Part shown: positions 1 through 8,682 of the stretch, piece after piece
Layout: every line of letters begins with the position of its first letter
How positions within the stretch are numbered: position 1 is the stretch's first letter
From: Burkholderia sp. OK233
Lineage (GTDB): Bacteria > Pseudomonadota > Gammaproteobacteria > Burkholderiales > Burkholderiaceae
Length of the DNA: 64,000 bases
Reading direction: 5' to 3'
Assembly: GCF_900230185.1 (NCBI RefSeq)
Contig: NZ_OCSR01000002.1
Span: forward strand, 1,178,001 to 1,242,000
Translations under genes and position numbers: made by a program
The notes under the pieces: model-generated
Told to the model about the DNA's origin: nothing
Seen by the model: the letters and a program-made list of their open reading frames with translations, nothing else
Databases searched by the model: none

Positions 1-608
1 GTATCGCCCGGTTTCGGGTTTTTGTCGATAATTATCGTCGGCACGCCAAGCTGCCGTAGACGAGCCCCAAGCCCAAGACCGCCCTGCCCGCCGCCGACAA
101 TGAGACAGTACGGCTGCTCTGAGCGGCCAAGACTTTCAAGTTCAGACTCGCGATTGTCTTTCCAGCTACTCCGTCCACGGCGCGCGCCATGTTCCGCACC
201 CAACGGTCGCCTAACACCAAGCGGCTCCTCATGTCCCTTCAACTCGGACATGGTCGTCAGTAACGTCCAGATTCGACCGTTTTTTAGACGGATCAGACCT
301 TGTCCTCGTGCGACCTCTGTTTCAAACGTGATCCAGCCCTGGACCACACCATCGGCCTCGGTCGCGGTTTCATTCTCGGCAAGTTTCAGCTTGGAAGGCC
401 TGACCGCGCCCAGTTGGGCGCTTAGCATTTCTGCAATCTGGTCACGGCCCTCCATCGTCTTGATATTCCAAGTGAACGCAACCAGATCACGCCAGTAGCA
501 GTCCGGCTCAAAAAGTTGAATGGCCGACTCTGTGTCACCCCGCTTCAGAGTTGCTTCTAGTGTTTCAAGGATGGTCGAGATTTTGTAGTCGGGGTTAGAT
601 TCAGACAT
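1..608 (-). CDS. NAD(P)/FAD-dependent flavin monooxygenase, N-terminal part (cut by window edge)
   Basis: The reading frame starts at ATG 606-608, behind a strong GGAGGAG ribosome site at 614-620, and runs off the left edge, so only about 202 residues are visible. Residues 1 to about 150 look like a SnoaL/NTF2-type domain (ESAIQLFEPDCYWRDLVAFT). They are followed by the start of a Rossmann FAD domain with the dinucleotide motif IVGGGQGGLGLGARLRQLG and then TIIIDKNPKPGD. This order is known from a family of flavin-containing monooxygenases of about 600 residues that carry an NTF2-like front domain. Members probably hydroxylate or Baeyer-Villiger-oxidise hydrophobic substrates. The substrate is unknown. 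The monooxygenase call is inferred from the family, because the NADPH motif and C-terminus lie outside the window. Confidence 0.8.
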   Translation of the reverse strand, partial: MSESNPDYKISTILETLEATLKRGDTESAIQLFEPDCYWRDLVAFTWNIKTMEGRDQIAEMLSAQLGAVRPSKLKLAENETATEADGVVQGWITFETEVARGQGLIRLKNGRIWTLLTTMSELKGHEEPLGVRRPLGAEHGARRGRSSWKDNRESELESLGRSEQPYCLIVGGGQGGLGLGARLRQLGVPTIIIDKNPKPGD

Positions 609-1229
609 TGTCGCTCCTCCGTATAGACGATAATCGGATTTTCAAAGCCGGGGACGTAGCCCGCCTTAAGTTCTAGAACACTGATTCGGCGCTTCAATTC
701 AAGCAATCGCCGAAGTTCGACTGACTACCGCTAATGCATAACCCCGCATTGCGCGCCAACGCTCTCAAGTCGCCTCGCTCCCGTGCCGCCCGCATTTTTC
801 TCGACATCGCTATTGGTAACCGAGCACAACCAGAGTGCAAAACAAAGTGGCGAGCGCACGCTGCATCTGAAGCTACCGATGCTTGGCATCCGTGCCTCCC
901 TCCAGTCGCGCGGCCAAAATCGGCTGACTCTCCAGTCGCCTAGCACGCTCAACGAAGAGTAAACTCCGCTTGCGCGACTTCACATGTTTTGACGGGCCAG
1001 ACACAGGCTTGTAGGGTCGGGAAACACAATCTGACTCAGATCTGCCCCGCCCGAGGACGCCCGGCAAACAGAAATCCCCCGGAGCATGCAGCACGCCTTG
1101 CGCCAACCACGGGGCTTGAGCACAGCCGGAAATATTCAGACGCTTTCACATGCGATTCGACTGTCAGTCAACGAATGTCCCGAATACCCGCGCGTGGAGC
1201 CATTTAGCCACTCCGCAGACCGCCTCGGC
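609..1229. other. gene-free stretch
   Basis: About 620 bp between the monooxygenase start and the end of the acyl-CoA dehydrogenase. It should hold the promoter of the leftward monooxygenase. The only open frames are short, overlap on both strands, and resemble no family I recognise. I see no clear terminator. Confidence 0.5.
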
Positions 1230-2441
1230 TTATGGTCTCGTCCGATAACGGGCCAACTCAAGCTTTGCCAAATGGTTGCGATGTACCTCATCAGGGCCGT
1301 CCGCGATCCGGAGTGATCGGGAAAGCGCATATGCGTGGGCAAGAAATGGATCCTGCATACCATGAGCACCGCACGCCTGAATTGCCTGATCGATAACCTT
1401 GCACGCCATATTTGGCGCAGCGACTTTGATCATCGCAATCTCACGCGCTGCGGCCTTATTACCCACAAGGTCCATCTTGTGCGCGGCATTGAGGATAAGC
1501 AAACGTGTCTCTTCGATCGCAATGCGTGCATCGGCGATCCGTTCCATCGTCACCGTCTGGTCAGCAATAGGACGTCCAAACGCAGAACGCGAGAGACTAC
1601 GCGTGCACATTACCTCCAGCGCTCGCTCGGCGAGACCGATCAAACGCATGCAATGATGAATCCGCCCCGGACCGAGGCGACCTTGCGCAATCTCGAATCC
1701 ACGGCCCTCGCCAAGCAGGATATTTGTGATGGGTACGCGCACATTCTCGAACAGAACTTCTCCATGTCCGTGGGGCGCGTCGTCGAATCCAAGCACTGGT
1801 AGATGCCGGAGAACTGTAACGCCAGGCGCGTTGCGCGGCACTAATATCATTGCCTGTTGACGATGACGATCCGGCAAATCGGGATTACTCTTTCCCATGA
1901 ATATGAACACGCTACAGCGTGGATCATTTGCACCGGAGGTCCACCATTTTCGGCCATTAATGACGTACTCGTCACCATCTCGCACTATCGAGCTTTCGAT
2001 ATTGGTTGCGTCGGACGATGCTACGTTTGGCTCCGTCATGGCGAACGCGGAGCGAATTTCGCCTCTTAGCAACGGCTCTAGCCAGGCTTTCTTTTGCTCT
2101 GGGGAACCGTATCGCACCAATACTTCCATATTGCCCGTGTCCGGCGCAGAGCAATTGAAAATCTCTGGGGCCCAATACACACGTCCCATAATTTCACAGA
2201 GTGGCGCATACTGGGTGTTTGTCAATCCGGCACCATACTCGGATTCAGGAAGGAACAGGTTCCACAGTTGAGCAGCCTTTGCACGATCCTTAAGTTCTTC
2301 GACTAGCGCAACAGGTTGCCAGCGATTGCCCTCATCGACCTCGCGTCGATAGCGGTCTTCATTTGGATAAACATACTCATCCATAAACTCAGAAACGCGT
2401 CGTTTAAGTTCTTCTACCGACTCAGATAACAAGGAATTCAT
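1230..2441 (-). CDS. acyl-CoA dehydrogenase, ACAD10/11-like
   Basis: A 403-residue flavoprotein of the acyl-CoA dehydrogenase family that should oxidise an acyl-CoA at the alpha-beta bond and pass electrons to ETF. Visible family signatures are FAMTEPNVASSDATNIE (FAD/substrate loop), INGRKWWTSGA, the helical C-terminal part with QACGAHGMQDPFLA, and DGPDEVHRNHLAKLE near the end. These are typical of the ACAD10/ACAD11 branch. Its start lies 7 bp after the stop of the APH-like kinase gene, so the two are almost certainly co-translated. In animal ACAD10/11 a kinase domain and a dehydrogenase domain are fused in one protein; here they are separate neighbours. Known members of this system process 4-hydroxyacyl-CoAs through a 4-phosphoacyl-CoA intermediate. 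That this pair does so is inferred. Last gene of the operon starting at 5302. Confidence 0.9.
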   Translation of the reverse strand: MNSLLSESVEELKRRVSEFMDEYVYPNEDRYRREVDEGNRWQPVALVEELKDRAKAAQLWNLFLPESEYGAGLTNTQYAPLCEIMGRVYWAPEIFNCSAPDTGNMEVLVRYGSPEQKKAWLEPLLRGEIRSAFAMTEPNVASSDATNIESSIVRDGDEYVINGRKWWTSGANDPRCSVFIFMGKSNPDLPDRHRQQAMILVPRNAPGVTVLRHLPVLGFDDAPHGHGEVLFENVRVPITNILLGEGRGFEIAQGRLGPGRIHHCMRLIGLAERALEVMCTRSLSRSAFGRPIADQTVTMERIADARIAIEETRLLILNAAHKMDLVGNKAAAREIAMIKVAAPNMACKVIDQAIQACGAHGMQDPFLAHAYALSRSLRIADGPDEVHRNHLAKLELARYRTRP

Positions 2442-2448
2442 AATTTTC

Positions 2449-3555
2449 TCAGAGATTAAGTGGCCTGTCTGTGTTCACTGCGCATCGCGCCATCGCCCGC
2501 TCCGCGCAAGTCCATCCGATATCAGCAGTCAGTGCAGCTCGCTCACCATATTCCAACGCCTGTGAACTACTCGCGTTTCCGTCAAGAGCCCGTTTCATTA
2601 CACCTTGCAAGATAGCGGCAACGCGGAACAGGTTGTACGCGAGATAAAAGTACCAATCTCCTGCACCGATATCCTCGATACCCGTTCGTTTGCAATATTG
2701 CGAGACGAAATCTCGTTCAGACGGAATGCCCATCTGTTCAAGCTCTGCGTTGCTTCGTCCGGCTAATCCTCGAAATCCCTCGACAGGCAAATGCCACGCA
2801 AGACACAAATACGAGAAATCGGCCAGTGGATCTCCTAGAGTCGATAATTCCCAATCAAGAACCGCTAATACTCTCGGTTCCGTGGCATCGAATATCACGT
2901 TATCGATTCGAAAGTCACCATGTACCAGCGTCGTCTTCTGTCTCGCGGGAATATTCACGGGAAGCCACTCCATCAGTCGCTCTAAAGAACCGATGGGATG
3001 CGTTTCGGAAGCGCGGTACTGCCTGGTCCATCGGGAAATCTGCCTATCGAAATAGTTGCCCGTCTTTCCAAAATCTCGAAGACCCGCGGCATCGACGTCG
3101 ACAGAATGCAGCTCAGCCATAACCCGGCCGAGCTCATTGAAAATGGACCGTCGCTCCGAGCGGCCCATCCCTGGTAAGCTGCTCTCCCACAGTACACGGC
3201 CTCTAACGTACTCCATGACGTAGAATTCGGCCCCAATCACCGACGTGTCGCTGCAATAGCAAAACGCATCCGCAATGGGAACAGTCGTTCCGTGCAGGGC
3301 GCGCAACAGCCTATATTCCCGGTCGATAGCGTGGGCCGACGGCAAAAGGACGCCGAGGGGCTTGCTGCGTAACACGTACTGTTGCGTGGGGGTCGTCAGA
3401 AGGTAGGTGGGGTTCGACTGACCACCGGAAAACTGCGCGACGGTTACTGGTCCACAAAATTCGTCTATGTGCGTCTGCAGCCACTGGGAAAGCCGCTCGG
3501 GATCGACAAAGTGACCGGATCGTCCTTCGGTCAGCTCGGGTGAGAATTCAGTCAT
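2449..3555 (-). CDS. APH-like phosphotransferase (ACAD10/11 kinase half)
   Basis: A 368-residue aminoglycoside-phosphotransferase-fold kinase. The catalytic Brenner motif LVHGDFRIDNVIF and the metal-binding DWELSTLGDPLADFSYL are intact. The glycine-rich start is present as GGQSNPTYLL, and the ATP-binding lysine is probably in QYVLRSKPLG. This subgroup does not confer drug resistance. It is the family joined to acyl-CoA dehydrogenases in ACAD10/11 and found next to them in bacteria, including the levulinate (lva) operon kinase, where a hydroxyacyl-CoA is phosphorylated at the 4-position. The gene ends 7 bp before the dehydrogenase starts, which supports joint function. The substrate chain is unknown. 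Confidence 0.88.
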   Translation of the reverse strand: MTEFSPELTEGRSGHFVDPERLSQWLQTHIDEFCGPVTVAQFSGGQSNPTYLLTTPTQQYVLRSKPLGVLLPSAHAIDREYRLLRALHGTTVPIADAFCYCSDTSVIGAEFYVMEYVRGRVLWESSLPGMGRSERRSIFNELGRVMAELHSVDVDAAGLRDFGKTGNYFDRQISRWTRQYRASETHPIGSLERLMEWLPVNIPARQKTTLVHGDFRIDNVIFDATEPRVLAVLDWELSTLGDPLADFSYLCLAWHLPVEGFRGLAGRSNAELEQMGIPSERDFVSQYCKRTGIEDIGAGDWYFYLAYNLFRVAAILQGVMKRALDGNASSSQALEYGERAALTADIGWTCAERAMARCAVNTDRPLNL

Positions 3556-3602
3556 ACTTTATAAATATCCGGCCGTATTCAAAGGGAAATGCCTGCACGC
3601 CG

Positions 3603-3743
3603 TCACGCAGACGACAGCGAGTCACGGCGCTCGCGTTCGTACTTCGCAATTTGTTCGGAACGGCCATAGTGGGTGTGAATGATGCCGAGAATCCCTGCGA
3701 GACCAGCGACTGCGATCATACGGAGTCGCAAAACCGCTGGCAT
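3603..3743 (-). CDS. 46-aa single-pass membrane peptide in the operon
   Basis: A small frame that fills most of the 209-bp gap between the SDR and kinase genes. It starts at ATG 3741-3743, 21 bp after the SDR stop, and ends 47 bp before the kinase start. It has a basic N-terminus (PAVLRLRM), a hydrophobic stretch IAVAGLAGILGIIHTHYG able to span a membrane, and a charged tail (EQIAKYERERRDSLSSA). The pattern of a basic end, one helix and a charged helix, in step with the operon, argues for a real gene. No function is known to me. The ribosome site is weak (cgtagg), so translational coupling is likely. Confidence 0.5.
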   Translation of the reverse strand: MPAVLRLRMIAVAGLAGILGIIHTHYGRSEQIAKYERERRDSLSSA

Positions 3744-3764
3744 CCTACGTATCGTCCGTCGTCG

Positions 3765-4532
3765 TCACGCGGCGAGGAACCCGCCGTCGACGTTAAGGCA
3801 TGCGCCGGTGGTATAGCTCGAAGCATCGGAAGCGAGATACAGCACTGCGCCGGCCATTTCATCCGGTTCGGCGATGCGCCCGAGCGGAACACGCAGAAGC
3901 ATCTGATCGCGCACTTCGGAATCGTCTACCAGCGCTGCTGCAAAACGAGTCGCTGTCGGTCCCGGCAGCAATGCGTTAACCCGTACCCCCTGAGCTCCGC
4001 ATTCAGCCGCGAAGGTTCGCGTGATTGAGATAACCGCTGACTTTGTGATTGAATAGATCCCTATCGAAGGCTGCGGCACAATTCCAGCAATCGACGCAAC
4101 GTTGATAATGCTCCCCCGGCCCTTGCTTGCCATGCGTTTCGCAGCGCGAGCCGTCATGAAGAAGTATCCGCGAATATTTACGTCAACCGTCTTCGTAAAA
4201 GCCTCAATATCGGTATCCGCTACAGGTCCAAAATATGGGTTTGTCGCAGCGTTGTTTACCAAAATATCAAGAGCCAAATCACGATCGTCCAGAAACGAAA
4301 ACAATGCGTCGATTTGGTCGAGATCACCGATATGACAAGGAAAGACATCGGCCTTGCCGCCAGCATCACGGATGGATGCTGCGACCGCCTCACAACCTTG
4401 CGCCTTCCTGCTGCTGAGCACCACATGTGCTCCATGAGCGGCGAGCTTTCTTGCAATCTGCTCGCCGATGCCACGGCTCGCCCCAGTTACAAGCGCAACT
4501 CTACCGGTCAGATCAAACGTTTTCTTGTCCAC
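3765..4532 (-). CDS. SDR family oxidoreductase
   Basis: A 255-residue classical short-chain dehydrogenase/reductase. Seen are the NAD(P) glycine motif TGASRGIGEQIARKL, VNNAATNPYFGPV, the catalytic serine region IINVASIAGIV and the active-site YSITK. The C-terminal end AGACLNVDGGFLAA is typical of FabG-like dehydrogenases. It probably oxidises or reduces a hydroxyl/keto group on the same acyl chain handled by the kinase and acyl-CoA dehydrogenase downstream. It lies 50 bp after the histidine phosphatase gene on the same strand. Arg in the SSRKA segment after strand 2 would favour NADP, but the cofactor choice is inferred. Confidence 0.9.
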   Translation of the reverse strand: MDKKTFDLTGRVALVTGASRGIGEQIARKLAAHGAHVVLSSRKAQGCEAVAASIRDAGGKADVFPCHIGDLDQIDALFSFLDDRDLALDILVNNAATNPYFGPVADTDIEAFTKTVDVNIRGYFFMTARAAKRMASKGRGSIINVASIAGIVPQPSIGIYSITKSAVISITRTFAAECGAQGVRVNALLPGPTATRFAAALVDDSEVRDQMLLRVPLGRIAEPDEMAGAVLYLASDASSYTTGACLNVDGGFLAA

Positions 4533-4582
4533 TCCATCTCCTCTACCTATGGTTCAACAGGTTAAAGCACGCTATCTCTCGC

Positions 4583-5302
4583 TCATCGGTAAGTAAGCAT
4601 ATTTGGTGCGCGGGCCCAGTCGACATGCGCCGTGCTATTCAACGACCCTAGGCCTCGACGTCCTTTGGTGAACAGCAAACGGGTGACCCCGGTGTTGGCA
4701 AGCGACCAGATCAATTCACGGGTTGCCCTATCGTCGAGATGGAGCAGGCTCTGGCAGATTGCCGCGATCGGACCGCCAGACGTAAAAGCTGCAACCGTCT
4801 TTGCGGGATGCTCTCCATCAGTCAACATATCGAACGCATCAAGACAACGGCGACGGAACGCCGACCAGGTTTCTTTATAGCTGGCATCACTCGCACTGCT
4901 CATCCACCGCTCCATCGCAAGCCCCCAAATGCGTTTCCACTCTTCGAAAGGGATAGCGGATTGGTTGACCATGTGTTCATCGAATTCCTTCGACGTCTCC
5001 AGCGCCGCGTTGCGGTACACGTCGATCACGTCGACGTGATCGAATTCGTTCAATCGCTCGTCGATCTCAAGCGGATCGTCATCCTGCAATGCATTCGTAT
5101 CACCCCACGCGGCCACGCAGGTCTTCGCGGTTTGAAAATGTCGTTGCATTCCACCGGCTATCACTCTTTCCAGAGGTAGCCCACACGAGTTGAACCAACG
5201 ACCCAATAGTTTCGCCTGACTGTGACCAAGTTCGGACAGACAATCATAGTCGTCCTTTCCGAACGAGGCCTGACCATGACGGACCAAGAAAATTTGTCCC
5301 AT
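4583..5302 (-). CDS. histidine phosphatase family protein
   Basis: A 239-residue phosphoglycerate-mutase-like phosphatase. The catalytic motif LVRHGQASFG is at residues 5-14, followed by LSELGHSQAKLLGRW. The second histidine region is less typical (AAFTSGGPIAAICQ, where many relatives have a His before GG), so activity should be viewed with caution. It is the first gene of the operon with SDR, small membrane peptide, APH-like kinase and acyl-CoA dehydrogenase. In this setting a phosphatase could reset or proofread the phosphorylated acyl intermediate, which is a guess from context. It diverges from the LysR gene 81 bp away, so the shared intergenic region probably holds both promoters. Confidence 0.88.
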   Translation of the reverse strand: MGQIFLVRHGQASFGKDDYDCLSELGHSQAKLLGRWFNSCGLPLERVIAGGMQRHFQTAKTCVAAWGDTNALQDDDPLEIDERLNEFDHVDVIDVYRNAALETSKEFDEHMVNQSAIPFEEWKRIWGLAMERWMSSASDASYKETWSAFRRRCLDAFDMLTDGEHPAKTVAAFTSGGPIAAICQSLLHLDDRATRELIWSLANTGVTRLLFTKGRRGLGSLNSTAHVDWARAPNMLTYR

Positions 5303-5383
5303 ACGAATCCGCTCCTGTCGATAGATTAGGGAAACGCCTACAATGGGACAAATGAATCTTTTGAATGCCGCTCAATTCATTTC

Positions 5384-6322
5384 ATGCATATCTCCAAGAT
5401 AGACCTCAACCTGTTTATAGTTCTTGAGCGTATCTATGCGCTGGGCGGGATCACACGCGCGGCGCAACAGCTGAATTTGAGCCAATCGGCTATCAGTCAT
5501 GCCTTGGGCCGTCTCAGAGAACTGCTTGGTGACCCTTTGTTTGAACGGCATGGCCATACGATGGTACCCACACCATTCACGCGTTCCATCATTGGACGCG
5601 TCCGGGACGGTCTGCGGACTTTCGAGCTGACATTGGGCGAGGCAGATCAGTTTGACGTCACATCTACTGCCAAACGGTTTTCACTTGGAATCCGCGACGT
5701 GCTGGAAACCGCGATCCTACTGCCTGTAGTAAAGCAAATTGTGGAGGCCGCTCCATCGATCGATCTAGCCGCGGTGCATCACGATAGACGCACACTCGAA
5801 GCTGATCTTTTGTCTGGCGCGCTCGACGCCGTTGTTGATATCGTCCTACCGATTTCCCAAACGATTCTAGCTACGCGGCTCGCGTCGGACGAACTAGTCG
5901 TACTCAGCCGGCGAGACCATCCCCGCGTGGGTGGCCAGTTGAGCCTCGACGCGTATCTTGTCGAACAGCACATACTCGTGACCAGCCGACGCAGGGGATT
6001 GGGCCTCGAGGATATGGAGCTTGTTAAGCTGGGCTTGCAAAGGCACGTGCGGTTGCGGTGCATGGATTATTCGGCCGCATGTCGGGTTGTGAGCGAGACC
6101 GACCTTTTATTGACGATGCCGGGCCGCTATGCAGCCCTTCTGACTTCGCTGTTCGGTATCGCGATGCATGCTTGGCCCCTCGATTCCGTGCCGGTAGACA
6201 CCTATCTCTATTGGCACGTCAATTCCGACGCAGACCCAGCAAATGCGTGGTTCCGGCAGCAATTAGCCGAGGCGTTCGGCAGACCAAGTTTGAAGAACAC
6301 AGAGAATTCGACGGTCCGATAG
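5384..6322 (+). CDS. LysR family transcriptional regulator
   Basis: A 312-residue regulator. Residues 1-65 form the winged helix-turn-helix (LNLFIVLERIYALGGITRAA, LNLSQSAISHALGRLRELLG, DPLFERHGHTMVPTPF), followed by a LysR substrate-binding domain of the NodD/LinR-like group. It diverges from the histidine phosphatase operon with only 81 bp between the two starts. That is the classic arrangement for a LysR activator of the neighbouring operon with its own autoregulation. The inducer is unknown, presumably an acyl-CoA or acid from the pathway. Confidence 0.93.
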   Translation: MHISKIDLNLFIVLERIYALGGITRAAQQLNLSQSAISHALGRLRELLGDPLFERHGHTMVPTPFTRSIIGRVRDGLRTFELTLGEADQFDVTSTAKRFSLGIRDVLETAILLPVVKQIVEAAPSIDLAAVHHDRRTLEADLLSGALDAVVDIVLPISQTILATRLASDELVVLSRRDHPRVGGQLSLDAYLVEQHILVTSRRRGLGLEDMELVKLGLQRHVRLRCMDYSAACRVVSETDLLLTMPGRYAALLTSLFGIAMHAWPLDSVPVDTYLYWHVNSDADPANAWFRQQLAEAFGRPSLKNTENSTVR

Positions 6323-6679
6323 ACCCTGCGGCTAGCCTCGAAAAAGCGGACGTTGAGCATTGGCGACCCGATACCGAGGCAGGCTATCCCCTTGCCACCG
6401 GCCCTTGGTAGCTCCAGAGCTGACTGCCCTTCCGCCTCATTCATTCCATGGTTCAAGTCGCCGCCCTGCTTAACGAACAGGCAACGGCCATCATTGCGCT
6501 CCCGTAAAGACAGTGCGAGGCACTCTAATTTTCGACATCTTGCGGTCCGCACTTAGCGAGTGAAGAAAAATGATCGCGTCTTTGTCCTCAAAAGACCGCT
6601 TTTTTTCCGTTAACGACCTCTTACCACAATAGTGGCAAAACTAGACTTTGCCTTGGTTCACCTATTCTTGGAGGTTGTG
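6323..6679. other. gene-free stretch before the aminotransferase
   Basis: About 350 bp between two rightward genes. It probably holds the promoter of the aminotransferase. The end (6600-6650) is AT-richer (ctttttttccgttaacg), but I cannot fix a promoter. No recognisable gene. Confidence 0.4.
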
Positions 6680-7672
6680 ATGAAAATCATTCAGGCTAGT
6701 AACGTGATGCTCACAAGCCCGGCTCATGCCCGGCTTCCGCATGCTCCGCAATTCGAGGATGGATCGGCATTCAGTGGTGGCAAATATTCGTCATATGACG
6801 ATGCCACGGTCCCCATGAGCGACCTCGGCTTCACGCAGGCTGACGGGGCGTACGATGTTGTCAGTGCAAGCAGGGGCTATTTCTTCCGGCTGGAAGACCA
6901 CCTCAACAGATTCGAAAGTTCGTGCGAACGATTCCGTCTGACGAACCCCTACACGCGGTCGCAAACCGTCGAGATTCTCACAAACCTGCTTAAGCTAGCG
7001 GGAACCAAAGACGCATACATCTGGTGGGCGGTAACGCGCGGACATATGCCTGATGGCAACGACCGGATCAACCCAAAGGCCTATGAGAACCGTTTCTATG
7101 CCTTCGTTGTTCCCTATCTCTACATCGCAGACGATGAGAAGAGAACGCGCGGCATCGATCTTCAAGTCAGCAAAAAATTCATTCGGATCCCCGCGAACTC
7201 CGTCGACCCGAGAGCAAAGAATTTCCACTGGATGGATTTGAAACTCTCGCTCTTCGAAGCAAATGACAACAAGCGCGAATGGTCTGTGCTGTGTGACGCT
7301 GATGGCTACCTAACGGAAGCGCCCGGCGCAAATATTTTCTTCACCAAAGACGGTACGCTGTACACCCCTGACAACGGTTGTCTCGAGGGTATCACCCGCC
7401 AGACTACGCTTGAGCTCGCGCGAGAAATCGGCATGCCGATTCATGAAGGGCGAGTCCATGTCGACAAGCTCCACGGCGCCGATGAAGCTTTCATTACGTC
7501 AACTGCCGGCGGCATCATGCCGATCAACACCGTTGACGGGAAGGTATTAGGCGGCGCCGATGGTCCGGGTAAATTGGTCACGCAGCTCCACAATCTCTAT
7601 TGGGAGAAGCGCTGGGACGGCTGGCTTGGTACTCCTGTGAACTATGAAGGAACAGTGCCGTCTCAATCCTGA
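6680..7672 (+). CDS. class IV PLP-dependent aminotransferase (BCAT / R-amine transaminase-like)
   Basis: A 330-residue fold-type IV transaminase. The start at ATG 6680 was chosen because a GGAGG site lies at 6670-6674; an in-frame start at 6632 has no such site. Signatures are VPMSDLGFTQADGAYDVVSA, FRLEDHLNRFESSC, the lysine expected to bind PLP in DPRAKNFHWMDLKL, LTEAPGANIFF and CLEGITRQTTLELA. The conserved pattern is closer to branched-chain/R-amine transaminases than to D-amino acid transaminases or aminodeoxychorismate lyase. The gene stands alone between a LysR gene and the convergent dehalogenase. The amine substrate cannot be deduced. A second amine-type enzyme, the imine reductase at 37261, is also on the island. 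Confidence 0.87.
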   Translation: MKIIQASNVMLTSPAHARLPHAPQFEDGSAFSGGKYSSYDDATVPMSDLGFTQADGAYDVVSASRGYFFRLEDHLNRFESSCERFRLTNPYTRSQTVEILTNLLKLAGTKDAYIWWAVTRGHMPDGNDRINPKAYENRFYAFVVPYLYIADDEKRTRGIDLQVSKKFIRIPANSVDPRAKNFHWMDLKLSLFEANDNKREWSVLCDADGYLTEAPGANIFFTKDGTLYTPDNGCLEGITRQTTLELAREIGMPIHEGRVHVDKLHGADEAFITSTAGGIMPINTVDGKVLGGADGPGKLVTQLHNLYWEKRWDGWLGTPVNYEGTVPSQS

Positions 7673-7797
7673 GAAAATGGGCCGGCCACAGTATCAAAGC
7701 TCCAAAACTGACGCGGCGCTCAGGTGAATAAAGCCAGCGCCGCGGCACGACGCACGTATATTTTCTTCGCAGACGCAAACGTCCGTGCTAGCGCAGG

Positions 7798-8682
7798 TCA
7801 GATTCCTCGATACCAAGACGCCAACGCCTCACCAATCGCGTCGGGAGAGTCCTCGTGCAGGAAATGGATCCCGGGAACTGTTATCTCGATCTGATTCGGC
7901 CAAGTTCGACAGAAGTCGCGCGAAGCACCTTTAAGGACGTCGGGATTTTCGGAGTTAATAAAAAGCTTCGGAACCTCGAAGGACACCGAGAGCCACTTCC
8001 CGTAAGCGGTGACCACGTCGACTACATCAGCTGGCTCGCCTTCGATTGGAATCTGGCGAGCCCAACTGAGGGTTGGACGTCGCGCTTCGCCAGATGCGAC
8101 ATAGGGCCGGCGGTAATGGGCAAACTCCTCATCCGTCAGCTTGCGCACGACAATCTCAGGTATCAGCACGTCAACCATCATGTTGTCTTCGAGAATCATC
8201 TGATCCCCTGCAGGCGAGCGCAACGCCTGGAATGTCGCAACGTGTTCCTCTGGCCAATCTGCCCACGTCAGAGGTTGAACGATAGCTTCCATGTAGGCAA
8301 TTCCCTTGATTGCTTGGCGATGGCGGTTGGCCCAGTCGAAACCCAGAGCACAGCCCCAGTCATGAAGGACAAAAGTCACTCGCTCAGTTACGCCGAGTAG
8401 CTCAAAAAGCTTTCCTAGATAACGACCGTGTTCAGCCAACGCGTACCGGTCGTCGCCCTGACCCGGTAGCTTGTCCGAGTCGCCCATGCCAATAAGATCA
8501 GGGGCGATAAGGCGACCCGCACCTTCGAGATAGGGCATCACATTGCGCCACATATACGACGAAGTAGGATTGCCGTGGAGGAACACAATGGGGTCCCCGT
8601 TGCCCACATCAACATAGGTCATTCGATGCCCTAAAACATCGATCGATTTCCGGGGATAACGCGGATCCGAACTTGGGGCCAT
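7798..8682 (-). CDS. haloalkane dehalogenase (HLD-II type)
   Basis: A 294-residue alpha/beta hydrolase. The start at 8682 has an AAGGAG site; a longer frame to 8721 does not. All residues known for LinB/DhaA-type haloalkane dehalogenases are in place by my count: Asn38 (HGNPTSSYMWRN), nucleophile Asp108 and halide-binding Trp109 (LHDWGCALG), acid Glu132 (YMEAIVQP) and base His273 (GIHFLHEDSPD). The enzyme should hydrolyse carbon-halogen bonds to alcohols in the cytoplasm. It is transcribed alone toward the aminotransferase. Real substrates may be natural halogenated lipids rather than pollutants; that is not visible here. Confidence 0.92.
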   Translation of the reverse strand: MAPSSDPRYPRKSIDVLGHRMTYVDVGNGDPIVFLHGNPTSSYMWRNVMPYLEGAGRLIAPDLIGMGDSDKLPGQGDDRYALAEHGRYLGKLFELLGVTERVTFVLHDWGCALGFDWANRHRQAIKGIAYMEAIVQPLTWADWPEEHVATFQALRSPAGDQMILEDNMMVDVLIPEIVVRKLTDEEFAHYRRPYVASGEARRPTLSWARQIPIEGEPADVVDVVTAYGKWLSVSFEVPKLFINSENPDVLKGASRDFCRTWPNQIEITVPGIHFLHEDSPDAIGEALASWYRGI

